Shown here: positions 39,701 through 49,279 of the stretch, one piece after another
Numbering within the stretch: position 1 is the stretch's first letter
Layout of the letters: the number at the start of each line of letters is the position of its first letter
DNA from: JAPORK01 sp026710285
GTDB taxonomy: Bacteria; Pseudomonadota; Gammaproteobacteria; Pseudomonadales; Endozoicomonadaceae
Direction of reading: 5' to 3'
Length of the DNA stretch: 64,000 bases
Assembly (NCBI GenBank): GCA_965201045.1
Contig: OZ241746.1
Span: forward strand, 1,426,001-1,490,000
The notes under the pieces: model-generated
The model's input: the letters and a program-made list of their open reading frames with translations, nothing else
Databases searched by the model: none
Told to the model about the DNA's origin: nothing
Made by a program: the position numbers and the translations under genes

Positions 39701-42314
39701 TAAGCATGTAATATCATGGATGTATAATGTAATAGGGTTACCTGTTAGTGAGAGTGTTGATGGAAAAGAGACAGTACATATTTACTATGATCCTGCAACC
39801 ACCCTGCCTGTAAAAAAAACAGATATAACCGGCATCTCCCGCTGGATCTACAGCGATGATGCAAAGGTACAAAAACTAATTCACACAGGCGAAAATGGTT
39901 ATCCAAATTATTCCTTTAGCAGGCAGTACGATCAAAACAGAAGAATGATCAGCACAACAGATTTGGAAGTTAATAAAATCTCCACCCATTATGATTCATT
40001 GGGTCGTGTAGATTCAGTTTATTATCATGAAAATAACGGTAAAAACACACTACTTGAGATGTCTGTTTATGACGGTTTTTCCAGAGTCATAAAAACTAAC
40101 TATGGCAGCGGTATGCAACGTACCATTAATTATGATGAATATGGTCAGACAAAAAGCGTAACCGATATGCTTGCAGACAAACTGCTGTCTGCATGGAAAT
40201 ACCGTTATGACAAAGAAGGTAATATTGTTACTCTGATACATAATTCCCAAGGTAGCCAGCAAGCCACTCTGCATTATCAATATGATCTTTCTAATAATCT
40301 GGTTGCCATGCATTGCTCGGGATCTGCTGGTTTATATTTGTGCCCGAGGGACACTTCTTTTCAGGGATCGGGTCTGAGTCAGGCACCCATAATTATTAGT
40401 CAAAACTATTCTTTCAATGCGCTAAATCGTATGCAACAGGTACAGGAGTCACTGCTAAATACTGATCAACAAAAAACAGTAAGTAAAACAGTTAATTATA
40501 GTTATGGCTATCAACAGGCTCCATTGCGCATTAAACAGATAACAACACAGTGGAATAATACTGCTCCGGTGACCACAAACTTTGTCTACGATGCGACAGG
40601 CAATATGACGGTTGATAGTGAAGGTAACAACATTGACTATAACATTTTCAATCAGATCACCCATGTTGTCACCTCTGATGGTAAGCATGCTCATTACTTC
40701 TATGATGGTGGTGGCAGAGAAGTCAGAGAAACAACGGATGCAGAAGATAGTCGAAATCTGTTTTATAACGGCTCCACCCTGCTCAATGAACAGGTGAAAA
40801 GCTTACGACAAGATACACATACAATCAGTTATTTAGGTGTTGGAAAAGCTATTGATGGTCTGCTTCATGAATATTATGAACAGAACTATAAAGGAGATGT
40901 AATTGGTGTACTAACTAAGAAAGAACCGGATCATTATGTCTTAAATCAGAAAAATATTTATAGTCCTTACGGCATGGTATGGAACACAATTAAGCCAAAC
41001 TCTACTTTACCGTGGTATCAGCAAACCTTTACAGGTTTTAATGGTGAGCAAACCGATCCGGCTACCGGCTGGCAATTCCTCGGTGCAGGTAACCGCACTT
41101 ACAATCCGGGTCAACGCTACTTTGTCAGTGAAGATCCTGCCGGAGATGGCTATGCTTTTGGTGGTAACAATCCTGTAATGAACAGTGACCCAAGTGGTAA
41201 TACTCCAAAGTGGCTGGGTGCTGTATTCCATGTTATGAGCTACGCAGGAACATTGGGTATGGCAGTCTTTCATAAAAAGTGGACTAATATTATCGGAACG
41301 ACACTGGCAGCAGCGCTTGCTGTAACCGGTATAGGTCTGTCTCTCTATTTTGGAGGGGTTTCAACACCATTACTTGCAGCCACTACAGGTTTAACATTGG
41401 ATGCCGGTAGTCTTTCAATTGCTTCTGCTGCTGTTCCAACCAACAGGGGGCTGAGCATCGCCAGTGCTGTTGTTGGAGCTTTGGCTACAGTAGTAAGTTT
41501 TGTGATGCTGGGCAATGCTGCTGTTTATGGCGTCAGCTCTCTTTTGTCAAGAGTAAATTTAAGTGCTGATGCCAATCTCAGTATTAGTCTTGAGTCGCTA
41601 ACAGAAAGTCTCGGCGCTGCCAGCGCTGAAGGTGGTGATGCAGAAACCAGTTTTATGGCTGAAGAAAGTGATGAGGCAGAAACTAGTTTTATGACTGAAG
41701 AAGAGGGTTCAGAAACACCATCAGATTCACCTCCTCCTTATCCGGAACAACATCTCCCCCCTTTATATTTCGATAAAAAAGATGAGATTGATGGTATTTT
41801 TCGTGAAAATTTCAGTAGCTTCATAAAACAAAACAGCAATGGCGAAGAGCTTTTTTCTGTGCGCAATCCTATGGATATTATAGACGTATGGAAGACTTTG
41901 CTTGATACTTTTCCTGAGTACATAGAAGAGCGGGATGTAGTAACTATGTTATTTTTGATTAGTCGTGAAACCATGACAGGCAAACCACTTCTGCTTGATT
42001 TCATGATAGATTATATTGATGCATTAGCAATTCGTGAAGCAACAGCAAGTGATGTATATGTCAATTTGCCACGAACTTTCTTTGGTGTGAATGTGCGAGG
42101 TATTACACCTGCAAGCCACATTAACGTTCTTAATTATTCTACTTATGCTTTTTGGTCTGATGAGAGTACTAATAGTTTTGGCTTTATGGAGGCTAGCAAT
42201 TTAAGGAACTATTGGCATTTTTGGTCTCTTACTGCTCATTCCATGTCATACCGGGTGCAGAAATGGGAAAAAATTGAAAAATTAAATCTTTATGTTTTTG
42301 GAAAATTTGAATAG
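36777..42314 (+). CDS. YD-7: mosaic secreted RHS/YD-repeat protein with two PPxY motifs
   Basis: 1,845 aa. Signal peptide at residues about 5-25 (FIFLLQVSVTVSSA). Module SNAFNFKKSWGTQIDPRTG near residue 80, YD-repeat core, SEDPAGDGYAFGG near 1452, NSDPSGN. The core matches YD-6 almost exactly, whereas the hydrophobic segment (STPLLAATTGLTLDAGSLS) and upstream region match YD-5. The linker has a short tandem duplication (two AETSFM units at about 41,637-41,705), then PPPY (1652-1655) and PPLY (1661-1664). The C-terminal domain has SRETMTGKPL, YAFWSDESTNSFGF, WHFWSL and LYVFGKFE. It looks like the product of recombination between neighbouring copies. Confidence 0.92.
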   Translation: MFIKRIFIHFIFLLQVSVTVSSAVLSHKPTRTLINTGTQDKTISHTNNKAIDVSKKQHGKDNDNRLKADGSGGNSVWSNAFNFKKSWGTQIDPRTGTLVAYTKVGSMISNLSHGPNIDLEVNYNSNSLTDADGIGLGWSWNITHFNLSNNQLSTSQGKSFNLRKNRDGQWRPRYHKLKDIQISGSKETWFVITYANGLRETLDHEGYETRLEQQDGRWVKFSYLSGTHLLSSISDEQNNKIILTRKKGFIIITSTDAEGKPFKVYLSRLNGQLSDIALPKEDGQLLPVIHMNYLGYLLSRVTYPTGLQKNITYNCTDSMKVPLQNHDRGLCVVVQTSVNPGMNQPGIITRYTYGDSNANEHNYLGFNSGLDVMQDSNSDVLFETPASYIYKTTEDNGITRQIRTYNKYHLLIDAKIISDRTNHTLTAVHDFFCNTNESNGCTHSTFKDLPVTYSLPLKVVISNWGENSGSAATEITEQQYDSQGRLISATDPYGRVENISYCPVKGDDNCPAEPSDWSLSTLVESVTKYPSHQMPGSSKLPKITQYNHYKKQANINGKGYILVLTDKKTQSGNETSEVKQQYYDNPQDVFKYGLLKATTITGTVSPVATFNSVTKNYYYVLNADHTTKTVYNTVQLKSGQLRKSSAVTTSLFTNQIIKSVDAENKNITHYYYDHWGRIIQVDSAADTAFSNSKYYAYSISPGHIQLIITGSHGLSTKIIFDGAGRQLKTFTEAIADTGKVQPGRWIPVKSTDYDTYGRITAEHSYHIDSEKNIQQLTTTFDYDALGRTCKVHLPDRETQVKMYDDPDRCTVSFTYDDQNHYSPVSIVHGNILDKPVEQMILPAGFVHDYSSASSLCKISNKESAARVSHVSHDGFGRKISFVDPAGRKVTTTYDDAGRVINTTDPAGNQFHNVYDLYGKVIQKWVTPAKDNTQYLLASAQYNTAGELLWKAGEDGKKTSYTYTEESQIATTVMPAKHVISWMYNVIGLPVSESVDGKETVHIYYDPATTLPVKKTDITGISRWIYSDDAKVQKLIHTGENGYPNYSFSRQYDQNRRMISTTDLEVNKISTHYDSLGRVDSVYYHENNGKNTLLEMSVYDGFSRVIKTNYGSGMQRTINYDEYGQTKSVTDMLADKLLSAWKYRYDKEGNIVTLIHNSQGSQQATLHYQYDLSNNLVAMHCSGSAGLYLCPRDTSFQGSGLSQAPIIISQNYSFNALNRMQQVQESLLNTDQQKTVSKTVNYSYGYQQAPLRIKQITTQWNNTAPVTTNFVYDATGNMTVDSEGNNIDYNIFNQITHVVTSDGKHAHYFYDGGGREVRETTDAEDSRNLFYNGSTLLNEQVKSLRQDTHTISYLGVGKAIDGLLHEYYEQNYKGDVIGVLTKKEPDHYVLNQKNIYSPYGMVWNTIKPNSTLPWYQQTFTGFNGEQTDPATGWQFLGAGNRTYNPGQRYFVSEDPAGDGYAFGGNNPVMNSDPSGNTPKWLGAVFHVMSYAGTLGMAVFHKKWTNIIGTTLAAALAVTGIGLSLYFGGVSTPLLAATTGLTLDAGSLSIASAAVPTNRGLSIASAVVGALATVVSFVMLGNAAVYGVSSLLSRVNLSADANLSISLESLTESLGAASAEGGDAETSFMAEESDEAETSFMTEEEGSETPSDSPPPYPEQHLPPLYFDKKDEIDGIFRENFSSFIKQNSNGEELFSVRNPMDIIDVWKTLLDTFPEYIEERDVVTMLFLISRETMTGKPLLLDFMIDYIDALAIREATASDVYVNLPRTFFGVNVRGITPASHINVLNYSTYAFWSDESTNSFGFMEASNLRNYWHFWSLTAHSMSYRVQKWEKIEKLNLYVFGKFE

Positions 42315-42497
42315 ACAAAGATATTCAGATTTCTGAATGCTTAATTAGGGTTAATATGCCTGCAAGTAATTTTATTTCTACACTTCCCTTGAATATTGAT
42401 CTGGTTAAGCTTTTTATGCCAGCCTGACTCATAAAAATGTGTTATTTTTTTAAATAATTTTTAAGGTGTAACGACCGTTAAGGGTGTATCTGAGATA

Positions 42498-42956
42498 TTA
42501 TCTGAACTTATTTTTTAATCTTTTAAAGAGTATACCTTTTTTTACATTGTGATAAAGAGCAAAAGTACCCATATCTGTAACTACATATAAATACTGAGTA
42601 ACATCATTATGATGCACAGTAACATCAAAACACATTTTAGCTGGATAACCCAGGTTATTGGTTAATTGGGTTACAGGAGTATTGAAGGAGCGATAATGAC
42701 CATCATCTCCTGTGAGTGTATACGCAATAGAATCCCCGAAATTTATCAGACCATTAAATTCAACAGAATAAGATTTAACCGGGATGATCAGGCTGAGCAA
42801 AATGGTGGTAAGAAAATTTTTTAAAAGTTTTTTATTGATTAAAATTAATCGCTGATTAAAATCATAGTAATAAAAGCACGCATAATATTTTTGTATTTTA
42901 AATAAATACCTTTGTTTGACTTTATGCATATCAATAATTTTTTTAACTACAGACAT
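42498..42956 (-). CDS. Small putatively secreted hypothetical protein inside the YD array
   Basis: 152 aa, opposite strand to its YD neighbours. A hydrophobic run at about residues 45-60 (FLTTILLSLIIPVKSYS) looks like a signal peptide if translation begins at an internal start rather than the first ATG; after it comes a ~90-residue domain with GDSIAYTLTGDDGHYRSFN, CFDVTVHH and LYVVTDMGTFALYHN. I recognise no family. Only weak SD (GAG) before the first ATG. It is the only non-YD gene in 36 kb of array. It might be an inhibitor or partner, but the same gene does not accompany other copies. Confidence 0.5.
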   Translation of the reverse strand: MSVVKKIIDMHKVKQRYLFKIQKYYACFYYYDFNQRLILINKKLLKNFLTTILLSLIIPVKSYSVEFNGLINFGDSIAYTLTGDDGHYRSFNTPVTQLTNNLGYPAKMCFDVTVHHNDVTQYLYVVTDMGTFALYHNVKKGILFKRLKNKFR

Positions 42957-43422
42957 AACTACTCTATTAATTTTTTATACAACGTAGTACTACAATAACT
43001 AAAGGTTACAGTGCCAACAGCACTTGCAACTTAATCCTATTCTCGGTTACTATTCTGCAAGTGTAGTCAACAGGAAAAATTTGTTAGCTTTTTTTTCACT
43101 TCTGCTATGTTTGTTGTTACTACATCAGAACACAGTCTGGCTTTGAGGACATTGGAAAACTTATAAACTATTAAATATGGTATCTTGTGCAAATTAAATA
43201 ATGACTGGCTATAATTTCAGTGTATTTATTCATCTCATATCTGCCCTGATACTTTTTGATGCTCAAATTGTAGAATATAAAATTTTTGGTGGTGATGCAG
43301 CCCGGTCACAAATGTAGAACATTAATTCTTTTATTGCTTGTAAAACCATAAAATGTCACATGTACTTTTAAAAGCAGGTGATTATCTGTTTTTATAACAA
43401 ACTGTCAGTTTATTTCATCATC
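42957..43422. other. Intergenic region before YD-8
   Basis: No gene recognised. A small inverted repeat (GCACTTGCA at about 43,019-43,027 and TGCAAGTG at about 43,053-43,060) lies here. Its role is unknown. Confidence 0.45.
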
Positions 43423-46400
43423 ATGTCAATATTCAGAATACTCAAATCACTCAAAAATTTTTCATTTAGCAGTAATGATACACTTCTAAGTGGATTGTTT
43501 ATTCTTTTTTTTATAGTATGTCAAACATTATTACCTGCATCATCAGCAGTATCACCTTATAAGCAAACTGATATACTATCAAAAATTAATCCAGCGGATA
43601 AATTAACTTATCAGACAAACAGAAGCACCAGCTATTTTTCAAAAAAACGACATAAAAAAGATAGTTATAATAAATTAAAAGTAGCAGAAAGCGAAGATAC
43701 TTCTGCTTGGTCTAATGCATTCAATTTTCAGAAAAGCTGGGGAACGCAGGTAGATCCTCGTACAGGCACACTGATCGCTTATACAAAAGTGGGCAGCATG
43801 ATAAGCAATTTAGGACACGGACCTAACATTGATCTGGAAGTTAACTATAACAGTAACAGTTTGGCTGACCCTGATAGTTTAGGGCAGGGATGGAGTTGGA
43901 ATTTAACCCACTTTAATCGGTTAAATAATCAGCTATCCACTTCACAGGGAAAGAGTTTTAATTTACAAAAAAATAAAAATGGTCAGTGGTTGCCACGCTA
44001 TCATAAACTCAAAGATATTCAGATTAGTGGTAGCAAAACAACTCACTTTGTTATTACCTATGCTAATGGTTTACGCGAAACATTAAATCATACAGGTTAT
44101 GAAATCCGGCTAGAACAACAGAATGGGCAGTGGATTAAATTTTCCTATCTGCCCGGAACACACCTCCTCAGTACTATTAGTGATGCTCAAAATCACAAAA
44201 TTATTTTAACCAGGAAACAAAGCTTTATTATTGTTACCAGTCGTGATACTGAAGGACATTTATCTGATGTTTACCTTAATCATGCAGATGGTAAGTTAAC
44301 TGATATTGCGTTACCTGAAGAAGATGGTCAACTGTTGTCTGTTATTCACATGAATTATATAGATAATTTGATTTTTCGCATAACTTATCCAACCGGTTTA
44401 CAGAAAAATATAACTTATAACTGTACCAATGCAATGAAAGTTCCGTTACAAGGTTATAACAGAGGACTGTGTGTTGTTATACAAACTTCAGTCAATCCAA
44501 AAATGGATCAGCCAGAGATGATAACAAGGTATACGTATGATAAAAGTAATGCAAATGAACATGATTATCTTGGGTTTAATTCAGGACTAAATATTGAACA
44601 AAACTCTGGTTCTGACACATTATTTGAAACACCAGCCAGTTATACTTATAAAACGACAGAGGATAACGGAATAACCAGACAAGTTCGTACTTATAATAAA
44701 TATCATTTATTAATTAATGCACAAATTATTAGTGACTATACAAATCATTTGCTGACAGCGGTACATAATTTTTTTTGTAATACTACTCAAAATGATGGTT
44801 GTGCTCACAGTACATTTAAAGATTTACCAGATACTTATAGTCTTCCACTAAAAACTGTCACCAGAAACTGGGGTGAAAATTCAGGTTTTCCGGCTACAGA
44901 GATAACGGAAAAACAGTATGATTCACAGGGGCGACTGATTAACACAACAGACCCTTATGGGCGTATGAAAAAAATCGATTATTGTCCGATAAAAGGTGAT
45001 AACAGCTGTCCTGCTGAGCCAGCAGGCTGGTCTTTAAACACCCCGGTGGAATCTGTAGTTCAATATCCTTCACAGAGGATACCCGGTTCAGAGAACTTAC
45101 CAGAGATGATCCAACATAATTATTATAAAAAATCGCCAAATATTAACGGAAAAGGATATATCCTGATTCTTTCACATAAAACAATTAAATCAGGTGCTCA
45201 ATATATTGAAACAACGCACCAATATTATAATGACAGGCAAGATATTTTTAAATATGGTTTGATAAAAGCAGTTAAAATAAAGGGTACAGTATCAACCGCT
45301 GCAACCTTTAACTCAACGACAAAAAATTTTTATTATAATTTAAACACTAACAAAACAACTAAAACCACCTATGAAGCTGTTGAACTTAAATCCGGTAAAC
45401 TAAAACGATCTCCGGCAACTACAACCAGTCTGTTTACCAATCAGACCATTGAACATATTGATGCAGAAAATAAAAATATTACCCGTTATCATTATGATCA
45501 CTGGGGGCGAATAGTACAAGTTGATTTTGGCGTTGGTACTCAATTTGCGGTTAGCAAACACTATGCATACAGTATTTGTCCGGGACATATTCAGTTGATC
45601 ATTACAGGCAATAATGGTTTAAGAAAAAAAGTTGTTTTTGATGGAATGGGAAGACAACTGGAGAATTTTACTGAAGCTATCACAGATACGGGAAAGGTTA
45701 AACATGATGTGTGGGTTCCGGTTAAAAGTACAAACTATGACTCATATGGTCGCATAGTGGCTAAACATAGTTATTATGCCGACACTTCAGAGCAAGTCCA
45801 TCAACTCACCACTGTCTTTGAATATGATGCACTAGGAAGGAAAACTAAAATTCATTTGCCGGATCAGGAGACGCTGGTAAAAATGTACGATGATCCTGAT
45901 CGTTGTACAGTCAGTTTTAGGTATGACAGTCACAATCATTACTCTTCTGTTGCAATTGTTCACGGCAATATACTGGATAAACCAACAGAACAAATGGTCT
46001 TACCAGCAGATTTTATTTATGATCATTCTTCGGCAAAATCACTATGTAAAATCAGCAATAAAGAGTCTGCTGCAAGAGTTTCTTATGTTACTTATGATGG
46101 TTTTGGTAGAAAAATTGCATTTGTTGATCCGGCAGGAAGAAAGGTAACTACCACGTATAACGATGCAGGACGTGTGATAAATATTACCGATCCGCAAGGT
46201 AATCAATTTCACAATGTCTATGATCTGTATGGGAAAATCATTCAAAAGTGGGTGTTTCCTGCAAAGAGTGATACACAATATTTGCTTGCTTCTGCGCAAT
46301 ACAATAATGCGGGAGAACTATTGTGGAAAGCTGGGGAGGATGGGAGAAAGAACAAATATACTTATACGGAAGATGGACGAGTAGCAACTATTGTAATGCC

Positions 46401-48945
46401 TTCTGGAGATGTAATTTCATGGCAGTATAATAATATTGGATTACCCATTAGTGAAAATATAAATAATAAAGAATTAGCACATGTTGATTACAACCCTGTA
46501 ACTGCATTACCTGTTAAAAAGAGAGATGCAACAGGAATAACTACCAAAACTTATAGTGATGACGGAAAGATACAACAACTGTTTCATATAGGAGAAAATG
46601 GTTATCCTGATTATCACTTTAGCTGGAATTATGATCATAACAGAAGAGCTATCAGTACAACAGATATAACAGGCAATAAAACATTAATACATTATGACAG
46701 ACTTGGTCGTATAAATGCATTTGATTACCAGGAAAGAAATGGCAAAACTACACCGCTAAAGATATCTGTTTATGATGGTTTTTCCAGAGTAAAAAAAATT
46801 AACTATGGTAGCGGTATGCAACGTAGTATTGATTATAATCAATATGGTCAGACAAAAAGTGTAACGGATATACTTGCAGATAAACCGTTGTCAGCCTGGA
46901 AATATAGTTATGACAAAGAGGGTAACATCATTACCCTGATACATAATTTTGGATACAATCAACAAGCCATTCTTCATTATCAGTATGATAGCCTTAATAA
47001 TTTAGTTGCGATGAATTGTTCAGGATCTTCAGGTTTACCTTTGTGTCCAAGAGACATCTCTTTTCACGGATCTGGTATCAGGCAGGCACCAATAATTCGT
47101 AGTCAAAACTATTATTTCAATAAATTAAACCGTATGCAGCAGATGAAAGAGCTTCTGTTAAATACTACCAGGCAGGAAACAGCAAGCAAAATAATTAATT
47201 ATAGTTATGGCTATCAACAGGCTCCGTTACGCCTTAAGCAAATAACAACACAATGGAATAATATCACTCCAGTCACAAAAAGAATTATTTATGATACCAC
47301 AGGTAATATGCTGGTTGACAGTGAGGGAAACAGAATTAATTATAATGTTTTCAATCAAATAACCAGAGTTATCAATCTAAATGGAAAGCAGACTGACTAT
47401 TTCTATGATAGTAATCACAGAGAAATAAAAGAAACAACTAGTGGCAATACAAGAAATCTGTTTTATAACGGAATTCATCTGTTGAATGAACAAATAAGTG
47501 ATCTGCAACAAGAAACACATATGATTAGTTATTTAGGAGCCGGAAAAGCCATTGATGGTCTGATACATGAATATTATGAACAAAACTATAAAAAGGATGT
47601 AACCGGTGTGCTAACTAAAACAGAACAAGGTTCCTATGTACTGAGTCAGCAAAATATTTATAGTCCTTATGGCATGGTATGGCGTGCTACCAAAAAAGCT
47701 TCTGTACTACCATGGTATAAGCAAACTTTTATCGGATTTAATGGCGAACAAACAGACCCTGCTACAGGATGGCAATTTCTGGGTGCAGGTCACCGGACTT
47801 ATAATCCGGGACAGCGCTATTTTGTCAGTGAAGACCCTGCCGGAGATGGTTATGCTTTTGGTAGTAACAATCCGGTGATGAATAGTGATCCGAGTGGTAA
47901 CCGTCCAAAATGGCTGGGAACTGCAATACATATTATGAGCTATGCAGGCACACTGGGTATGGCAGCCTTTCATAAGCGGTGGGCAAATATTATTGGAACA
48001 TCACTGATGGCAGCACTTGCTGTAACCGGTATAGGTATATCACTCTATCTTGGAGGAGCTTCAACACCGCTGCTGGGAATAACTGCAGACTTGATGTTGA
48101 GTTCAGGTAGTCTTGCGATTGCTTCTGCTGCTGTTCCAACCAACAGAGGCTTAAGCATAGCTAGTGCTGTTGTTGGAGCAATGGCTACAGTAGCCAGTTT
48201 GGTGATGCTCGGTAATGCTGCTGTTTGTGGAGTGAGCGCTCTTGTGGCAAAGACAGAGCTTAATGTTGGTGAAAATGCTTTAGAGTTAGAAGAGGTTAGT
48301 AGTTATGCAGAAAATGATGCTTTATTACCACAAAGTCCGCCTCCGGATTATTCAGAGAGCAGTTTTGCTCTTCCTTCATATTATGATAGACCGTCTGATA
48401 TTGAAAATATTTTATGTCGTGTATTTTCCCAGTTTATAGAGTTTGATGTTGAAAACAGAGAAAATATTTTTCATATAAGAGGTCCTGAAAACATTCGTAT
48501 AGTATGGCTGTCATTGTGTGATAATTTTTCTGATTTTATTACAACCAGAGAAACACCTGATATATTATTGATGATCAGTCGTGAAACAATGATAGGAAAA
48601 CCACTTCGATTGGATACGATGGTAGAATATTTGGATGAATTATCACAGAGCAATTTTTCTTTAAACAGCAATGGAAACGTACGTATACCAGCAGATTTTT
48701 TTGATGTAGATGGAACGGGTATGATTGAAGTAACAAGTGATGATATTTTTTTTCATTGGAAGTATGCTCTTTGGCAAAGTAAGGATACTAATGATACTGG
48801 CTATATAATACGAGATAGTGATTTACAGTCTAGTTGGAGTTTTTGGATTTTTGATTTTGGTTGTGTAATTCACAAATCTGTGGATTTTGACGAACCATGG
48901 GCACAATCCACAGATTTTGATTTTTTTGTTTTTAGGGACTGTTGA
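43423..48945 (+). CDS. YD-8: secreted RHS/YD-repeat protein with PPDY linker motif
   Basis: 1,840 aa from ATG 43423. A GTG 15 codons upstream (43378) is possible, but ATG 43423 gives an N-terminus that aligns with YD-4. Signal peptide at residues about 22-43 (LFILFFIVCQTLLPASSAV). Module SNAFNFQKSWGTQVDPRTG, YD repeats, SEDPAGDGYAFGS near 1470, NSDPSGN, hydrophobic segment with AVPTNRGLSIASAVVGAM. The linker SPPPDYSES contains PPDY (1640-1643). C-terminal domain: ISRETMIGKPL, YALWQSKDTNDTGY, WSFWIF and FFVFRDC. The core is more diverged from YD-5 to YD-7 than those are from each other. The tail domain keeps the family motifs without Cys or His matching the minus-strand tails. Confidence 0.9.
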   Translation: MSIFRILKSLKNFSFSSNDTLLSGLFILFFIVCQTLLPASSAVSPYKQTDILSKINPADKLTYQTNRSTSYFSKKRHKKDSYNKLKVAESEDTSAWSNAFNFQKSWGTQVDPRTGTLIAYTKVGSMISNLGHGPNIDLEVNYNSNSLADPDSLGQGWSWNLTHFNRLNNQLSTSQGKSFNLQKNKNGQWLPRYHKLKDIQISGSKTTHFVITYANGLRETLNHTGYEIRLEQQNGQWIKFSYLPGTHLLSTISDAQNHKIILTRKQSFIIVTSRDTEGHLSDVYLNHADGKLTDIALPEEDGQLLSVIHMNYIDNLIFRITYPTGLQKNITYNCTNAMKVPLQGYNRGLCVVIQTSVNPKMDQPEMITRYTYDKSNANEHDYLGFNSGLNIEQNSGSDTLFETPASYTYKTTEDNGITRQVRTYNKYHLLINAQIISDYTNHLLTAVHNFFCNTTQNDGCAHSTFKDLPDTYSLPLKTVTRNWGENSGFPATEITEKQYDSQGRLINTTDPYGRMKKIDYCPIKGDNSCPAEPAGWSLNTPVESVVQYPSQRIPGSENLPEMIQHNYYKKSPNINGKGYILILSHKTIKSGAQYIETTHQYYNDRQDIFKYGLIKAVKIKGTVSTAATFNSTTKNFYYNLNTNKTTKTTYEAVELKSGKLKRSPATTTSLFTNQTIEHIDAENKNITRYHYDHWGRIVQVDFGVGTQFAVSKHYAYSICPGHIQLIITGNNGLRKKVVFDGMGRQLENFTEAITDTGKVKHDVWVPVKSTNYDSYGRIVAKHSYYADTSEQVHQLTTVFEYDALGRKTKIHLPDQETLVKMYDDPDRCTVSFRYDSHNHYSSVAIVHGNILDKPTEQMVLPADFIYDHSSAKSLCKISNKESAARVSYVTYDGFGRKIAFVDPAGRKVTTTYNDAGRVINITDPQGNQFHNVYDLYGKIIQKWVFPAKSDTQYLLASAQYNNAGELLWKAGEDGRKNKYTYTEDGRVATIVMPSGDVISWQYNNIGLPISENINNKELAHVDYNPVTALPVKKRDATGITTKTYSDDGKIQQLFHIGENGYPDYHFSWNYDHNRRAISTTDITGNKTLIHYDRLGRINAFDYQERNGKTTPLKISVYDGFSRVKKINYGSGMQRSIDYNQYGQTKSVTDILADKPLSAWKYSYDKEGNIITLIHNFGYNQQAILHYQYDSLNNLVAMNCSGSSGLPLCPRDISFHGSGIRQAPIIRSQNYYFNKLNRMQQMKELLLNTTRQETASKIINYSYGYQQAPLRLKQITTQWNNITPVTKRIIYDTTGNMLVDSEGNRINYNVFNQITRVINLNGKQTDYFYDSNHREIKETTSGNTRNLFYNGIHLLNEQISDLQQETHMISYLGAGKAIDGLIHEYYEQNYKKDVTGVLTKTEQGSYVLSQQNIYSPYGMVWRATKKASVLPWYKQTFIGFNGEQTDPATGWQFLGAGHRTYNPGQRYFVSEDPAGDGYAFGSNNPVMNSDPSGNRPKWLGTAIHIMSYAGTLGMAAFHKRWANIIGTSLMAALAVTGIGISLYLGGASTPLLGITADLMLSSGSLAIASAAVPTNRGLSIASAVVGAMATVASLVMLGNAAVCGVSALVAKTELNVGENALELEEVSSYAENDALLPQSPPPDYSESSFALPSYYDRPSDIENILCRVFSQFIEFDVENRENIFHIRGPENIRIVWLSLCDNFSDFITTRETPDILLMISRETMIGKPLRLDTMVEYLDELSQSNFSLNSNGNVRIPADFFDVDGTGMIEVTSDDIFFHWKYALWQSKDTNDTGYIIRDSDLQSSWSFWIFDFGCVIHKSVDFDEPWAQSTDFDFFVFRDC

Positions 48946-49279
48946 TGTTTTGTCATTTGGCTCAGCGATCCATAAAAATTGCTTTTTTATAATCCGGTCC
49001 GTGTCATAATAATAACTGATTAAACTAACTAATGAGATGGCTCTCATATTGTTCAGGTAATTGTTTATTTATAGAATGTGTTGTATAATCAATTTACTTC
49101 ATAAAAAATTATTACTGCGTAGTATTATTTGATAAATATTCTTTCAGGGTTTTTGACGTGGGTTTCGGGTTTGAAATTGTATTTTTTGCTATCTCATGAG
49201 TAGCATCCTGTTTATTTTTTCACAACTCTGCAGATTCAATTCCTTGAAATTTTTTTAATTAAATTTGTCTGAAGTATTG
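48946..49279. other. Intergenic region between YD-8 and YD-9
   Basis: No gene or RNA seen. AT-rich. The shared A-rich leader of YD-5 to YD-7 is absent. Confidence 0.5.
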
